Virus record (IMG/VR): IMGVR_UViG_3300021598_000679
Coordinates: 1-37,622 of that record
Reading direction: 5' to 3' (one strand)
DNA from: a virus
DNA length: 37,622 nt
Positions 1 to 8,138 of this stretch are shown here, piece by piece. Position numbers and translations under genes: made by a program. Positions within the stretch are counted from its first letter, which is position 1, and each line of letters begins with the position of its first letter. The notes below the pieces were generated by a model that worked only from the letters and a program-made list of their open reading frames with translations, was not told the DNA's origin and did no database searches.

Positions 1-339
1 ATGATAGTCCAAAGATCAAATATACATAGATGGGGAGTTTTTGCAAAAGATTCAATAAAAAAATATGAAATTTTAGAGGAATTTCCTTACTTTAAAGTAC
101 CTTTAGAAGAATTAAATAATGCTCCTTCTTGTGTAAGTTATAGTTACAATTTAGATAATGAATTTAGTATTATAGGAATGGGTTTTTGTGGATTGTATAA
201 TCATAGTTTTGATCCAAATGTAGATTATGAAATAGATAAAGTAAATGAAGTAATGAGGCATTATGCTATTAGGGATATTGATGCTGGTGAGGAATTGACT
301 TTAAATTATGGAGAAGAAAATGCTGAAAATTTTATTTAA
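1..339 (+). CDS. SET-domain protein (putative protein-lysine methyltransferase)
   Basis: A 112-residue single-domain protein that looks like a compact SET methyltransferase, the family that transfers a methyl group from S-adenosylmethionine to protein lysines. Visible landmarks are IHRWGVFAK (residues 8-16, the position of the SAM-binding GxG motif, here with Arg10 in place of the first Gly), NHSFDPN (67-73, matching the classic NHSCDPN with Cys replaced by Phe) and GEELTLNYG (96-104, with the expected active-site Tyr103). The ATG is the first base of the window; the motif spacing fits a complete small phage SET protein, so this is probably the true start, but an upstream start cannot be excluded. 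It precedes the tail/neck cluster and looks very AT-rich. Substrate unknown; a virion or host protein is equally possible. Fold is fairly sure, activity is inferred. Confidence 0.75.
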   Translation: MIVQRSNIHRWGVFAKDSIKKYEILEEFPYFKVPLEELNNAPSCVSYSYNLDNEFSIIGMGFCGLYNHSFDPNVDYEIDKVNEVMRHYAIRDIDAGEELTLNYGEENAENFI

Positions 340-346
340 CTAGAAA

Positions 347-354
347 AATAAATA
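347..354 (+). promoter_or_regulatory. late-promoter-like octamer AATAAATA
   Basis: One mismatch from the T4 late promoter TATAAATA, 50 bases (motif start to ATG) before the large virion gene at 397 and just after the SET gene. Supported mainly by the same motif recurring before other genes in the window. Confidence 0.4.
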
Positions 355-396
355 ATTAATAGTAATAAACTTGAGTAAAAATCAACAGATAAAAAA

Positions 397-2901
397 ATGA
401 AACTAGTAGATCCATTAGCACAATCTTTTTATGTAGAGCCAAAGAGTGGAATATTTGTAACTTCTGTTGATCTTTATTTTTTCTCCAAAGATCCGGAACT
501 TCCAGTAACGGTTCAATTGAGACCAATGAATTTGGGGTTTCCATCGAATAAAGTATATCCATTTAGTGAGATTGTAGTAGATCCTAAAGATGTAAATGTA
601 TCCGACGATGGATCAGTGGCCACGCGAGTAACATTCAAGTCACCGATTTATCTATCTGGATCAGAATTTCATTGTATATGTTTGTTATCAAACTCAAGTG
701 AGTATCTAGTCTGGTTATCTAGATTGGGAGAGATTGATACCGAGTCACAAACTCAACTAGAATCTAAACAAATTGTAGTAACAAAACAACCTCTTTCTGG
801 TTCTATTTTTAAATCACAAAATGGAATAACTTGGAATCCAAGTGATTTTGACGATTTAAAGTTCAAACTTTATAGAGCTAGTTTTGGTGTAATTGGAGAT
901 GTAAATTTTTACAATCCAGATTTATCTACAGGAAATGGAGAAGTAGCAAGATTAGTAAAAAGACCACTATTTTTAAATTCGAGGAAAGTTAAAGTTGGAT
1001 TGGGGACAACTTTATCGACAAGTGATCTACCAACACTAGGAAATACAATTGTCCAAAGAAATTCTAGTGTAACTGCTAATTATGTTGGATATGCAGGATC
1101 TTGCAGTGGAAATTTAACAATTGTAAATGCTGGAATTGGATATACACCGTCTTCGGGAAATAGAACTTTTGCTGGAGTAGCTTTAACTAGTGTGACTGGT
1201 ACCGGCAAAAATGCGACAGCAAATATTCATATATCTAATGGTGTTGCTGTTGCTGCAACAATTCAATCTGGCGGAACAGGATATATTGTTGGTGATATCC
1301 TAACCGCAAATCAAATTGGAAATGATACATTAGGAAGAAATATTAGATTATCGGTAAGTTCTCTATCAGGAATTAATGAACTTATCGTAGACCAGGTTCA
1401 AGGAGAATTTTTGACTGGTGTAGGAAATACTTTGCAGTATGTAAATAATTCTGGAATAACTACGGATCTAAAGGCAACGGGATCTAACGTTCTTGCAAGT
1501 ACAATCGAACTTCAAAGTGATGGTTTACATATTAAAGTAAATCACAAAAATCATGGAATGCACTCACCTACAAATACTGTTTCGATTTCAAATGTTTTGC
1601 CAGATACAATTCCGTCAAAATTAATGGCAAATTATGATCTATCTTCAACTGCAGATATCTTAGTCGAAGATGAATCAGTATTTGGTACATTTGAAAATGT
1701 TGGAGTTGGAACATCCAATTTAGGATACGCAAGAATTGGAGATGAAATTATTTCATACTCAGGAACTTCTACTGGCGCTTTAACTGGAATAACAAGATCC
1801 GTTGACCAAACCGTTGCGTCTTCTTATACAACAGGAACTCAAATATACAAATATGAACTTGGATCAGTTTCATTGAGGAGGATTAATAAAGATCATAGTC
1901 TTGGCGACTCTACTGTTAGTGAATCTATAGGACTTGATCATTATCATATAAAAATAGATACTAGTTCTAATGGCATTGATAGATCTACAGGAGCAAGTTT
2001 TCCTAAGTTATATTTGAATGAAACAAAATCTGCAGGTGGATCTAGAGTTAATGCATCACAAAATATACAATATGAAATTATTAGACCAAATATCGAAACA
2101 TTAACTCTTAATGGAACTAAAATAAATGCTTCAATAAGAACTGTTAGTGGAACAAGTGTAAGCGGAAATGAAGAGTCTTTCTCAGATCAGGGTTTTGAAG
2201 AAATTAATTTAAATGCGAACAATTATTTAAATTCGCCAAGATTAATATGCTCTAAAGTAAATGAAAATAGTAAACTGTCTACACTGCCAGGCAAAAAATC
2301 ATTTACTTTAAATATGAGACTATTGACAGCAAATACTTATATTTCTCCAGTTATAGATCTTCATAGATCTGGTATGATTTTAACGTCTAATAGAATTAAT
2401 AATGTCATTGAAGATTATGTAGAAGATGAGAGAGTGTCTACTCTTAAAGATGATCCAACCGCATTTGTATATGCAACGAAACCAATTTCACTAGAAACTC
2501 CAGCAACTTCCATTAAATTATATGTAAATGCATATGTAAATGTGGATAGTGATATAAGGGCTTTATTTGCAATTGCTAACGATCCAAAAGAAGAACTGAT
2601 TTATTATCCATTCCCAGGATATGACAATCTATCAATAGTCGGAGAAACTTCAATTTCTCCAAGTCCAGAAACTATCAAAAAAGTTGTCGATACATCAAAA
2701 AATAGTGGAAGACCGGACAGAAAAAGACCAAAAAGCACTAAAAGAGGATTTTTTGCCAATCAACTTGAATTTATTGAGCATGAATTTACTATAGACCAAT
2801 TACCGGCATTTAGATATTTTAGTGTTAAGTTAATAGGAACTTCAACAAATCAAACATACCCTCCAAGATTTAGACAATTAAGAGTTATTGCACTTGCCTA
2901 A
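397..2901 (+). CDS. large virion structural protein (tail/baseplate type)
   Basis: An 834-residue protein of the kind found just upstream of gp13 in marine T4-like phages and known there as a virion protein; I cannot assign it firmly to a T4 gene (a baseplate or fibre-connector role is a guess). The N-terminus, MKLVDPLAQSF (1-11), starts a roughly 115-residue block that looks like a beta-sandwich domain. Around residues 238-308 are two GxGY-type beta repeats (NAGIGYTPS and QSGGTGYIVGD) that also occur in gp14 and two fibre proteins here. Around 447-467 is IGDEIISYSG followed by LTGITR, a small beta module found in many phage tail proteins and present also at the end of gp15. The C-terminus (about 785-834) is again globular and conserved in character. 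The next gene begins two bases after its stop, so both are probably translated from one mRNA. Confidence 0.75.
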   Translation: MKLVDPLAQSFYVEPKSGIFVTSVDLYFFSKDPELPVTVQLRPMNLGFPSNKVYPFSEIVVDPKDVNVSDDGSVATRVTFKSPIYLSGSEFHCICLLSNSSEYLVWLSRLGEIDTESQTQLESKQIVVTKQPLSGSIFKSQNGITWNPSDFDDLKFKLYRASFGVIGDVNFYNPDLSTGNGEVARLVKRPLFLNSRKVKVGLGTTLSTSDLPTLGNTIVQRNSSVTANYVGYAGSCSGNLTIVNAGIGYTPSSGNRTFAGVALTSVTGTGKNATANIHISNGVAVAATIQSGGTGYIVGDILTANQIGNDTLGRNIRLSVSSLSGINELIVDQVQGEFLTGVGNTLQYVNNSGITTDLKATGSNVLASTIELQSDGLHIKVNHKNHGMHSPTNTVSISNVLPDTIPSKLMANYDLSSTADILVEDESVFGTFENVGVGTSNLGYARIGDEIISYSGTSTGALTGITRSVDQTVASSYTTGTQIYKYELGSVSLRRINKDHSLGDSTVSESIGLDHYHIKIDTSSNGIDRSTGASFPKLYLNETKSAGGSRVNASQNIQYEIIRPNIETLTLNGTKINASIRTVSGTSVSGNEESFSDQGFEEINLNANNYLNSPRLICSKVNENSKLSTLPGKKSFTLNMRLLTANTYISPVIDLHRSGMILTSNRINNVIEDYVEDERVSTLKDDPTAFVYATKPISLETPATSIKLYVNAYVNVDSDIRALFAIANDPKEELIYYPFPGYDNLSIVGETSISPSPETIKKVVDTSKNSGRPDRKRPKSTKRGFFANQLEFIEHEFTIDQLPAFRYFSVKLIGTSTNQTYPPRFRQLRVIALA

Positions 2902-2903
2902 TT

Positions 2904-3128
2904 ATGACGCACATAAAAGTAAAAGAAAATGCAAGTTATGTGAGAGATGAAAATAGTGGCGCTATTCTAAATACAAATATTTCCGAATATCATACTTATT
3001 TGCAACAAAAAGCATTAAAAGAGTTAGAATCACAAAAAATAAAAAATCTTGAGGAGGATGTCAATTCTATAAAAACAGATCTTGAAGAAATTAAAGGTTT
3101 ATTAAGGAGATTTTTAAATGGATCCTAG
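2904..3128 (+). CDS. small conserved phage protein with C-terminal coiled coil
   Basis: A 74-residue protein. The N-terminal part (IKVKENASYVRDENSGAI, 4-21) is a conserved-looking segment remembered from marine T4-like phages at the same place, before gp13. The second half (about residues 35-70) is rich in Leu, Glu and Lys with heptad-like spacing (LEEDVNSIKTDLEEIKGLL) and probably forms a coiled coil. It starts two bases after the large virion gene and its last codons overlap the next small gene by 11 bases, implying translational coupling. Function unknown; position suggests a neck/tail assembly or minor virion role. Confidence 0.7.
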   Translation: MTHIKVKENASYVRDENSGAILNTNISEYHTYLQQKALKELESQKIKNLEEDVNSIKTDLEEIKGLLRRFLNGS

Positions 3129-3282
3129 TACAATTGAATTAGAAAATATTACCAAGTTGTTTGAATATGAGAAAATGTGTAGAGAGATAGATAGTATAGA
3201 GGATATTGAAAAAGTAAAATTAATGCTTAAGTGCTATTTAAAATTATATCTAAAACAACAAGAGGTCGTTTGTAACTTATAG
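3118..3282 (+). CDS. very small conserved phage protein before gp13
   Basis: A 54-residue open frame beginning MDPSTIELENITKLFEYEKM and ending QQEVVCNL, predicted to be mostly helical. It overlaps the end of the preceding gene by 11 bases in another frame and stops three bases before the gp13 ATG. I accept it because the whole interval 3129-3282 would otherwise be empty in this tight cluster and because a similar small acidic/helical protein sits immediately before gp13 in related marine myophages (recalled, not searched). Function unknown. Confidence 0.7.
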   Translation: MDPSTIELENITKLFEYEKMCREIDSIEDIEKVKLMLKCYLKLYLKQQEVVCNL

Positions 3283-3285
3283 AAA

Positions 3286-4125
3286 ATGGCACAACCAACC
3301 AGCAGACAAGAATTAATTGATTATTGCAAGAGAAAACTAGGTTATCCTGTTTTGGAAATTAACGTTGCGGATGAACAAATTGAAGACCTAGTAGATGATG
3401 CGATACAGTTTTTCCAAGAAAGACATTTTGACGGCGTTTATCCTACGTTTTTTAAATATAAAGTCAATCAAAATGATATTGATCGAGGAAGAGCAAAAGT
3501 TGGTGGTGTTGGAGTTGCAAGTACAAGTGCAACAACAAATATAGTTGGTACTGCAACGACATTTACTTATTATGAAAATAGCAATTATTTACAAATTCCT
3601 CCGTCTGTAATAGGTGTCAATAAAATTTTCCATTTTGACGGTGCCAACACTATAACCCACAATATGTTTAGTGTTAAATATCAATTATTTTTAAATGATA
3701 TTTATTATTGGGGAACAACAGAACTTTTGAGTTATGCAATGGTCAAAACTTATCTTGAAGATTTGAATTGGTTATTGACAACTCAAAAACAGATAAGATT
3801 TAATAAAAGACAAGACAGATTATATTTGGATATAGATTGGTCAAGTGTTAGTCCAGATACATTTTTTGTTATTGATTGTTACACCACACTAGATCCTAAC
3901 GATTATAGTAGGGTTTGGAATGATTCTTTCCTCAAACCATATTTGACTTCATTAATTAAAAAGCAGTGGGGGCAGAATTTGATTAAGTTCCAAGGTGTTA
4001 AATTGCCAGGTGGAGTAGAATTGAATGGTAGGCAGATATATGACGACGCTCAGAGAGAGATTGATGTTCTAATGGATAAAATGTCAAGTACATACGAATT
4101 ACCTCCTTTAGATATGGTAGGTTAA
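3286..4125 (+). CDS. 13: neck protein gp13 (head completion)
   Basis: A 279-residue homologue of T4 gp13 (309 residues), which with gp14 forms the neck that seals the DNA-filled head and joins it to the tail. The N-terminus (TSRQELIDYCKRKLGYPVLE, then an acidic DEQIEDLVDDAIQFFQERH around residues 29-47) is the typical helical start of the cyanophage gp13 family. The C-terminus (about 200-279) with WNDSFLKPYLTSLIKKQWG is also family-like. It sits directly upstream of gp14, as in T4, and three bases after the preceding small gene. No strong Shine-Dalgarno sequence is visible, so coupling to the upstream small genes is likely. Confidence 0.92.
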   Translation: MAQPTSRQELIDYCKRKLGYPVLEINVADEQIEDLVDDAIQFFQERHFDGVYPTFFKYKVNQNDIDRGRAKVGGVGVASTSATTNIVGTATTFTYYENSNYLQIPPSVIGVNKIFHFDGANTITHNMFSVKYQLFLNDIYYWGTTELLSYAMVKTYLEDLNWLLTTQKQIRFNKRQDRLYLDIDWSSVSPDTFFVIDCYTTLDPNDYSRVWNDSFLKPYLTSLIKKQWGQNLIKFQGVKLPGGVELNGRQIYDDAQREIDVLMDKMSSTYELPPLDMVG

Positions 4126-4131
4126 TGTTAT

Positions 4132-5520
4132 ATGTTAAATCCATTTTTTCTTCAAGGTTCGGCAAGTGAGCAAGGTCTAATACAAGATCTCATAAATGAG
4201 CAACTAAGAATGTATGGTGTGGAAATATACTATGTTCCCAGAAAATATATAACAAAAAAATCAATCATAAAGGAATTAATAGAATCAGAATTTACTAGTG
4301 CATATCCTTTGGAAGCTTATGTAAATACATATGACGGATATGGTGGACCAGGAACTTTATTGTCAAAATTTGGTGTCCAGCCAATTAATGAATTATCCCT
4401 CGTAATTTCAAAGGAAAGATTCGAATCTTACATTACACCATTAATTAATGGTCAACCAAATATTGAACTTTCAACAAGACCTAAAGAAGGTGATTTAGTT
4501 TATTTTCCTTTAGGTGATAGATTATTTGAAATAAAATTTGTAGAGCATGAAAAGCCATTCTACCAATTACAAAAAAATTATGTCTATGAATTAACTTGTG
4601 AACTGTTTATATACGAAGACGAAATTATCGATACTGGCATAGAAGAATTAGATAATAATATTGTCGAATATGGACAGATTCAAACTTTATCTTTGGTTGG
4701 TGTAGGATCAACTCCTGTGGCAACTGCACATATTGTTAATGGAGGACTAAGATCCATAACTGTGACTAATAGGGGAGAAGGTTATACAAGTGTTCCAATT
4801 GTGGCAATATCTTCAGCGGTTCCAGCTGCTCAGGGTGGTGTCAATGCAACTGGAATTGCAACAATGATAGGAAATATTGTAAATTGCAATGGATCTAAAT
4901 CATTACGAGTTCAAGGTGTTGATATTATCAATGCAGGTGCAGGATATACGGTAGCACCAAACGTTGTATTTGTTGGTGGTGGTGGAGTTGGAGCAGCTGC
5001 AACCACGACAATAGGAAATGGAATTGTTGGTATTGTGACCTTAGTTTCTGGTGGATCTGGATATTCTACTGCACCTACGGTTACTATAAGTGGACCAGTT
5101 GGTACAGGAGTTACAGCTAAAGCTATTGCAGTAATAGATTCTTCTGGAAAGATAACCTCAATAAGAATAAGAGACGGAGGTACTGGATATGCTTCAAATC
5201 CAACAATAACATTCTCCTCTCCAGATATGGTAGGGGTTGGAACTTATACATTTAATGAAGAAATAATTGGCAGTATTAGTGGAACTAAAGCGATAGTTAG
5301 GGAATGGAATTCTACTACATCTAAATTAAAAATTTCTAATGTTACTGGCACATTTAAACTGGGAGAATTGATAGTTGGGTCTACGAGCAATGCTTCATAT
5401 AAGGTAAGCAATGCACCAATAGATGAATTTAGTGATCCATATGCACAGAATGAAGAAATAGAATCCGAATCAGATAATATTTTTGATTTTACTGAAACAA
5501 ATCCTTTTGGAGAAGCATAA
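4132..5520 (+). CDS. 14: neck protein gp14 with C-terminal beta-repeat extension
   Basis: Head-completion/neck protein homologous to T4 gp14 (256 residues) but 462 residues long. Residues 1 to about 180 are the gp14 core: MLNPFFLQGSASEQGLIQDL at the start, EAYVNTYDGYGGPGTLLSKFG near 59-80, and PKEGDLVYFPLGDRLFEIKF near 118-138. Residues about 195-370 form a Gly/Thr/Val-rich extension with four copies of a GxGYxxxP beta repeat (GEGYTSVPIV, GAGYTVAPNV, GSGYSTAPTV, GTGYASNPTI), then a short module and an acidic tail. The same repeat occurs in fibre proteins here. It follows gp13 by six bases. The extension could decorate the neck or collar, perhaps touching fibres or sugars; this is inference. 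Core assignment is confident. Confidence 0.92.
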   Translation: MLNPFFLQGSASEQGLIQDLINEQLRMYGVEIYYVPRKYITKKSIIKELIESEFTSAYPLEAYVNTYDGYGGPGTLLSKFGVQPINELSLVISKERFESYITPLINGQPNIELSTRPKEGDLVYFPLGDRLFEIKFVEHEKPFYQLQKNYVYELTCELFIYEDEIIDTGIEELDNNIVEYGQIQTLSLVGVGSTPVATAHIVNGGLRSITVTNRGEGYTSVPIVAISSAVPAAQGGVNATGIATMIGNIVNCNGSKSLRVQGVDIINAGAGYTVAPNVVFVGGGGVGAAATTTIGNGIVGIVTLVSGGSGYSTAPTVTISGPVGTGVTAKAIAVIDSSGKITSIRIRDGGTGYASNPTITFSSPDMVGVGTYTFNEEIIGSISGTKAIVREWNSTTSKLKISNVTGTFKLGELIVGSTSNASYKVSNAPIDEFSDPYAQNEEIESESDNIFDFTETNPFGEA

Positions 5521-5529
5521 TTTTATTAG

Positions 5530-5537
5530 TATAAATA
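5530..5537 (+). promoter_or_regulatory. T4-type late promoter TATAAATA
   Basis: An exact match to the T4 late promoter -10 octamer in the 66-base gap between gp14 and gp15, 57 bases before the gp15 start. Confidence 0.65.
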
Positions 5538-5549
5538 GGTTACAATTAT

Positions 5550-5566
5550 AATGATTTCAAATCATT
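5550..5566. other. short palindrome in the gp15 leader
   Basis: AATGATTTCAAATCATT is a perfect inverted repeat (eight bases each side of a central C), lying between the late promoter at 5530 and the gp15 ATG. It would be in the mRNA leader and could form a weak AT-rich hairpin. It has no U-tract and is not a convincing terminator; function unknown. Confidence 0.3.
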
Positions 5567-5586
5567 AATAAGTAAGAGAACAAAAA

Positions 5587-6591
5587 ATGTTTGAATATTT
5601 TTATCACGAGATTCTAAGAAAAACAATCATCGGATTCGGATCAATATTTAACGAAATAAGAATAAAACATAAAAATGACCAAGATCAAACAGTAAGTTTG
5701 ATTAAAGTACCTCTTGCATATGGTCCGACACAAAAATTCTTAGCAAGGCTTGAGCAAGTTCCTGATCTAAACAAGCCAATACAAATTACCGTGCCAAGAA
5801 TGTCATTTGAACTTAATGGCATATCATATGATTCTGCAAGAAAAGTATCTACGGTTCAAACATTTTTAACAAGTTCCGCTTCAAATCAAAGTGATAAAAG
5901 AAAGGCATATATGCCAGTTCCATATAACTTGTATTTTGAATTGAGTATATTTACAAGATTAAACGATGATATGTTACAAATAGTGGAACAAATTTTACCA
6001 TATTTTCAACCTTCATATAATTTGTCTATAGATTTAGTAGATGAAATTGGAGAAAAAAGGGATATTCCTATCGTATTCGAAGGAATTCAAATGCAAGATA
6101 ATTATGAAGGCGATTACTCTTCAAGAAGGGTTTTGATCTATACGTTAAGATTTACTGCAAAAACTTATTTGTTTGGACCAGTTTCTACTTCAGTTTCTTC
6201 AGATATTATCAAAAAAGTTTCTATTGGATATGTTGCAGGAGATACTACAAAAACTCCTACAAGAGAAATTACTTATGCGGTTGAACCTAGAGCAACACAG
6301 AGTTATACAAACAATAGTATAACCAATTTGTCCCAGGATATTACATCAGATCAAACTTCCATAAATGTTGAGAGTTCTTCTTCCATATCCGAAGGAGATT
6401 ACATAACAATTGATCAAGAAGAGATGTATGTAAAATCTATTACTGGAAATACATTAAAAGTTGTACGTGGATCAGATTCAACAATTGCATCTCCACATGT
6501 TCTTGGATCTGTTATAAACAAAATTACTCAAGCAGATAATGCTTTAATTGAAGTTGGAGATGATTTTGGATTTAGCGATTCGATAGCATAA
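5587..6591 (+). CDS. 15: tail completion / sheath stabiliser gp15
   Basis: A 334-residue homologue of T4 gp15 (272 residues), the hexameric ring capping the finished tail tube and sheath before the head is attached. The start MFEYFYHEILRKTIIGFGS and the pattern IKVPLAYGPTQKFLARLEQ (about 38-56) followed by IQITVPRMSFELNGISYD (about 66-83) match the gp15 family, as do YTLRFTAKTYLFGPVS (about 186-201). Residues from about 240 onward are an addition containing EGDYITIDQEEMYVKSITGN and LKVVRGSDST, a small beta module common in phage tail proteins and also seen in the virion protein at 397. A late promoter lies in its leader, and the stop is one base before gp16. Confidence 0.92.
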   Translation: MFEYFYHEILRKTIIGFGSIFNEIRIKHKNDQDQTVSLIKVPLAYGPTQKFLARLEQVPDLNKPIQITVPRMSFELNGISYDSARKVSTVQTFLTSSASNQSDKRKAYMPVPYNLYFELSIFTRLNDDMLQIVEQILPYFQPSYNLSIDLVDEIGEKRDIPIVFEGIQMQDNYEGDYSSRRVLIYTLRFTAKTYLFGPVSTSVSSDIIKKVSIGYVAGDTTKTPTREITYAVEPRATQSYTNNSITNLSQDITSDQTSINVESSSSISEGDYITIDQEEMYVKSITGNTLKVVRGSDSTIASPHVLGSVINKITQADNALIEVGDDFGFSDSIA

Positions 6592-6592
6592 A

Positions 6593-7042
6593 ATGAAAAT
6601 GACAAAAAAATTTGAAGATTTAAATAATACATTCAACGTTTCGGACGAAATTGTACATGTTGATGTAGAAGTTGATAATTCAATACAAATTGATAAGGAA
6701 AAGAAGATAGAATCCTTTTCCAATGATGTAAAAAAAGATTATGAATATACTAGAGGAAATTTGTATTCTATTATTGAAAAAGGACAAGAAGCAATAAATG
6801 GAATTTTAGAATTAGCTCAAGAAACTGAACAAGCACGAGCATATGAAGTTGCTGGTCAATTGATAAAAAATGTTGCGGACGCAACAGACAAATTAATGGA
6901 TTTGCAAAAGAAATTAAAAGATATAGAACAGGTTAAACAACCAAATGGACCAACAAATGTCACAAACGCATTGTTTGTTGGATCTACCGCAGAGTTATCA
7001 AAGTTGTTAAAGAAAAGATCCAAAGAAGATGATGATAAATAA
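6593..7042 (+). CDS. 16: small terminase subunit gp16
   Basis: A 149-residue homologue of T4 gp16 (164 residues), which recognises or regulates packaging of concatemeric DNA and stimulates the large terminase. The central region (about 55-110) is helical with EYTRGNLYSIIEKGQEAING and a long Lys/Gln-rich helix; the C-terminus has NALFVGSTAELSKLLKKR (about 125-142), a signature I associate with gp16. The acidic and basic end is hydrophilic. It starts one base after the gp15 stop; a second ATG two codons later (6599) is equally possible. In T4, gene 17 follows directly; here gp17 is 22 kb downstream. Confidence 0.9.
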   Translation: MKMTKKFEDLNNTFNVSDEIVHVDVEVDNSIQIDKEKKIESFSNDVKKDYEYTRGNLYSIIEKGQEAINGILELAQETEQARAYEVAGQLIKNVADATDKLMDLQKKLKDIEQVKQPNGPTNVTNALFVGSTAELSKLLKKRSKEDDDK

Positions 7043-7054
7043 TTAAAAAAACAA

Positions 7055-7390
7055 ATGGCAGTACCAGCAGTCAATATTACAATAGAAAAAGGTGTTGACT
7101 TTGAAAATTCATTCACAATATCAAATCCAGACGGATCTGCATTCAATTTATCTGGATATACTGCCGTGGCAAAAATAAAAAAATTTCCTTCATCAACAAT
7201 TTCAAAGTCCTTTTCAGTTTCTATTACACCTGCAATTGGTAAAATACTCATATCCATGGGCAGTACAATAACTAGCGAGTTATCTGAGGGAAGAAACTAT
7301 TATGATATTGTAATTATATCTACTGGATATGGACAAAAAACAAGAGTTATTGAAGGAATGGCCCTAGTATCACCAACGGTATCTGCATAA
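7055..7390 (+). CDS. small beta-rich virion-type protein
   Basis: A 111-residue protein with alternating hydrophobic/polar pattern and the segment DFENSFTISNPDGSAFNLSG (about 16-35), followed by YTAVAKIKKFPSS and, near the end, YYDIVIISTGYGQKTRVIEG. This pattern is typical of a small Ig-like or baseplate-upper-protein-like beta-sandwich found in phage structural clusters and is recalled from cyanophages after gp16. No enzyme motif. Its stop shares one base with the start of the next gene (TAATG), indicating coupled translation. Role in fibres or tail is inferred from position. Confidence 0.7.
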   Translation: MAVPAVNITIEKGVDFENSFTISNPDGSAFNLSGYTAVAKIKKFPSSTISKSFSVSITPAIGKILISMGSTITSELSEGRNYYDIVIISTGYGQKTRVIEGMALVSPTVSA

Positions 7391-7722
7391 TGACTATAGG
7401 AAGCATGTCATATAATGTAAAATTTAATAAAACATCCGGGTTTAAGGTAACCAGAGAAAAAGCCATGGCTTCAAATTACTTTCAGGAATTGTTGGATGTA
7501 TCTTTTCCAGGAATATCTAAGGACAATCCAAATTCAAACAAAAATAGTTATGTAGTAGTATATGATAGTGTATTGAATAAATTTACAATTGTTGACCCCG
7601 ATGGAGTTCTTTCTGCAGCTTCAACTACAGCAAGTGTGCAACCCGGTTTACCAGAAGATTTCTTAAACACTTTAGATGCAGATCTCGATAATCGCATTGA
7701 TGTAGATGGTGGAGTATTCTAG
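7390..7722 (+). CDS. small conserved structural-cluster protein
   Basis: A 110-residue protein, not recognised functionally. It starts inside the stop of the preceding gene. Visible parts are a basic N-terminus (NVKFNKTSGFKVTREKAM, about 9-26), a likely beta segment SYVVVYDSVLNKFTIVDPDG (about 53-72) and an acidic C-terminus with FLNTLDADLDNRIDVDGG. The final part resembles short linkers seen at the ends of fibre-associated phage proteins. It is followed by a late-promoter-like motif and the first fibre gene, so a fibre-attachment or assembly role is possible. Confidence 0.65.
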   Translation: MTIGSMSYNVKFNKTSGFKVTREKAMASNYFQELLDVSFPGISKDNPNSNKNSYVVVYDSVLNKFTIVDPDGVLSAASTTASVQPGLPEDFLNTLDADLDNRIDVDGGVF

Positions 7723-7724
7723 TC

Positions 7725-7732
7725 AATAAATA
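7725..7732 (+). promoter_or_regulatory. late-promoter-like octamer AATAAATA
   Basis: One mismatch from TATAAATA, immediately after the stop of the gene at 7390 and 26 bases before the fibre gene start at 7751. Confidence 0.4.
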
Positions 7733-7750
7733 TTTAAAAGATAGAATAAT

Positions 7751-7894
7751 ATGGCCTCATCACTACTTCGGTTTAAAAGGGGCAATGCTGGGATTGGTGG
7801 CACAGTTCCCGCATTAAAGCCCGGTGAACCAGCTTTCTCTCTTAATAACTTTGATCTTTTTGTAGGTTTTAATACCACTGTATCGTGGAATTAA
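7751..7894 (+). CDS. N-terminal fragment of repeat-rich tail fibre protein (frame broken)
   Basis: A 47-codon frame starting MASSLLRFKRGNAGIGG and continuing PALKPGEPAFSLNNFDLFVG, the characteristic N-terminus of large marine-phage fibre/structural proteins (the LKPGEPAFSLNNFDL block probably binds the partner on the virion). It runs into TAA at 7892-7894. The sequence that should follow (GINLVEASTNG and onward) is found in the +1 frame, which is open from 7866, and belongs to the long frame ending at 11645. The two frames therefore form one disrupted gene; 7866-7891 is the only interval where a switch is possible. Related proteins, from memory, carry about 20 further residues here, so a short deletion is the likely cause. 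Confidence 0.7.
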   Translation: MASSLLRFKRGNAGIGGTVPALKPGEPAFSLNNFDLFVGFNTTVSWN

Positions 7895-8138
7895 TCTTGT
7901 AGAGGCTTCAACAAACGGTTCAAATTACATAACTCTCGCTGCACCTTCTGCTGTTGGTTCTGCAGTAACATATTATTTTCCAGCTGATCAAGGAACAGCA
8001 AATAGCGTTTTACTTAATGATGGAAGCGGATCATTATCTTGGGTAACAAATATTCCAATTTTAAGTGGAATTGTAACATTCACAAATCCAGCAGATTCTT
8101 ATAGCAAAGATACTGGAGCTGTAATAATTGAGGGTGGA

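Noticed and set aside
5550-5566. Rho-independent terminator after gp14
   Set aside because: The palindrome is AT-rich, has almost no loop, and is not followed by a run of T; it also lies downstream of a promoter motif.
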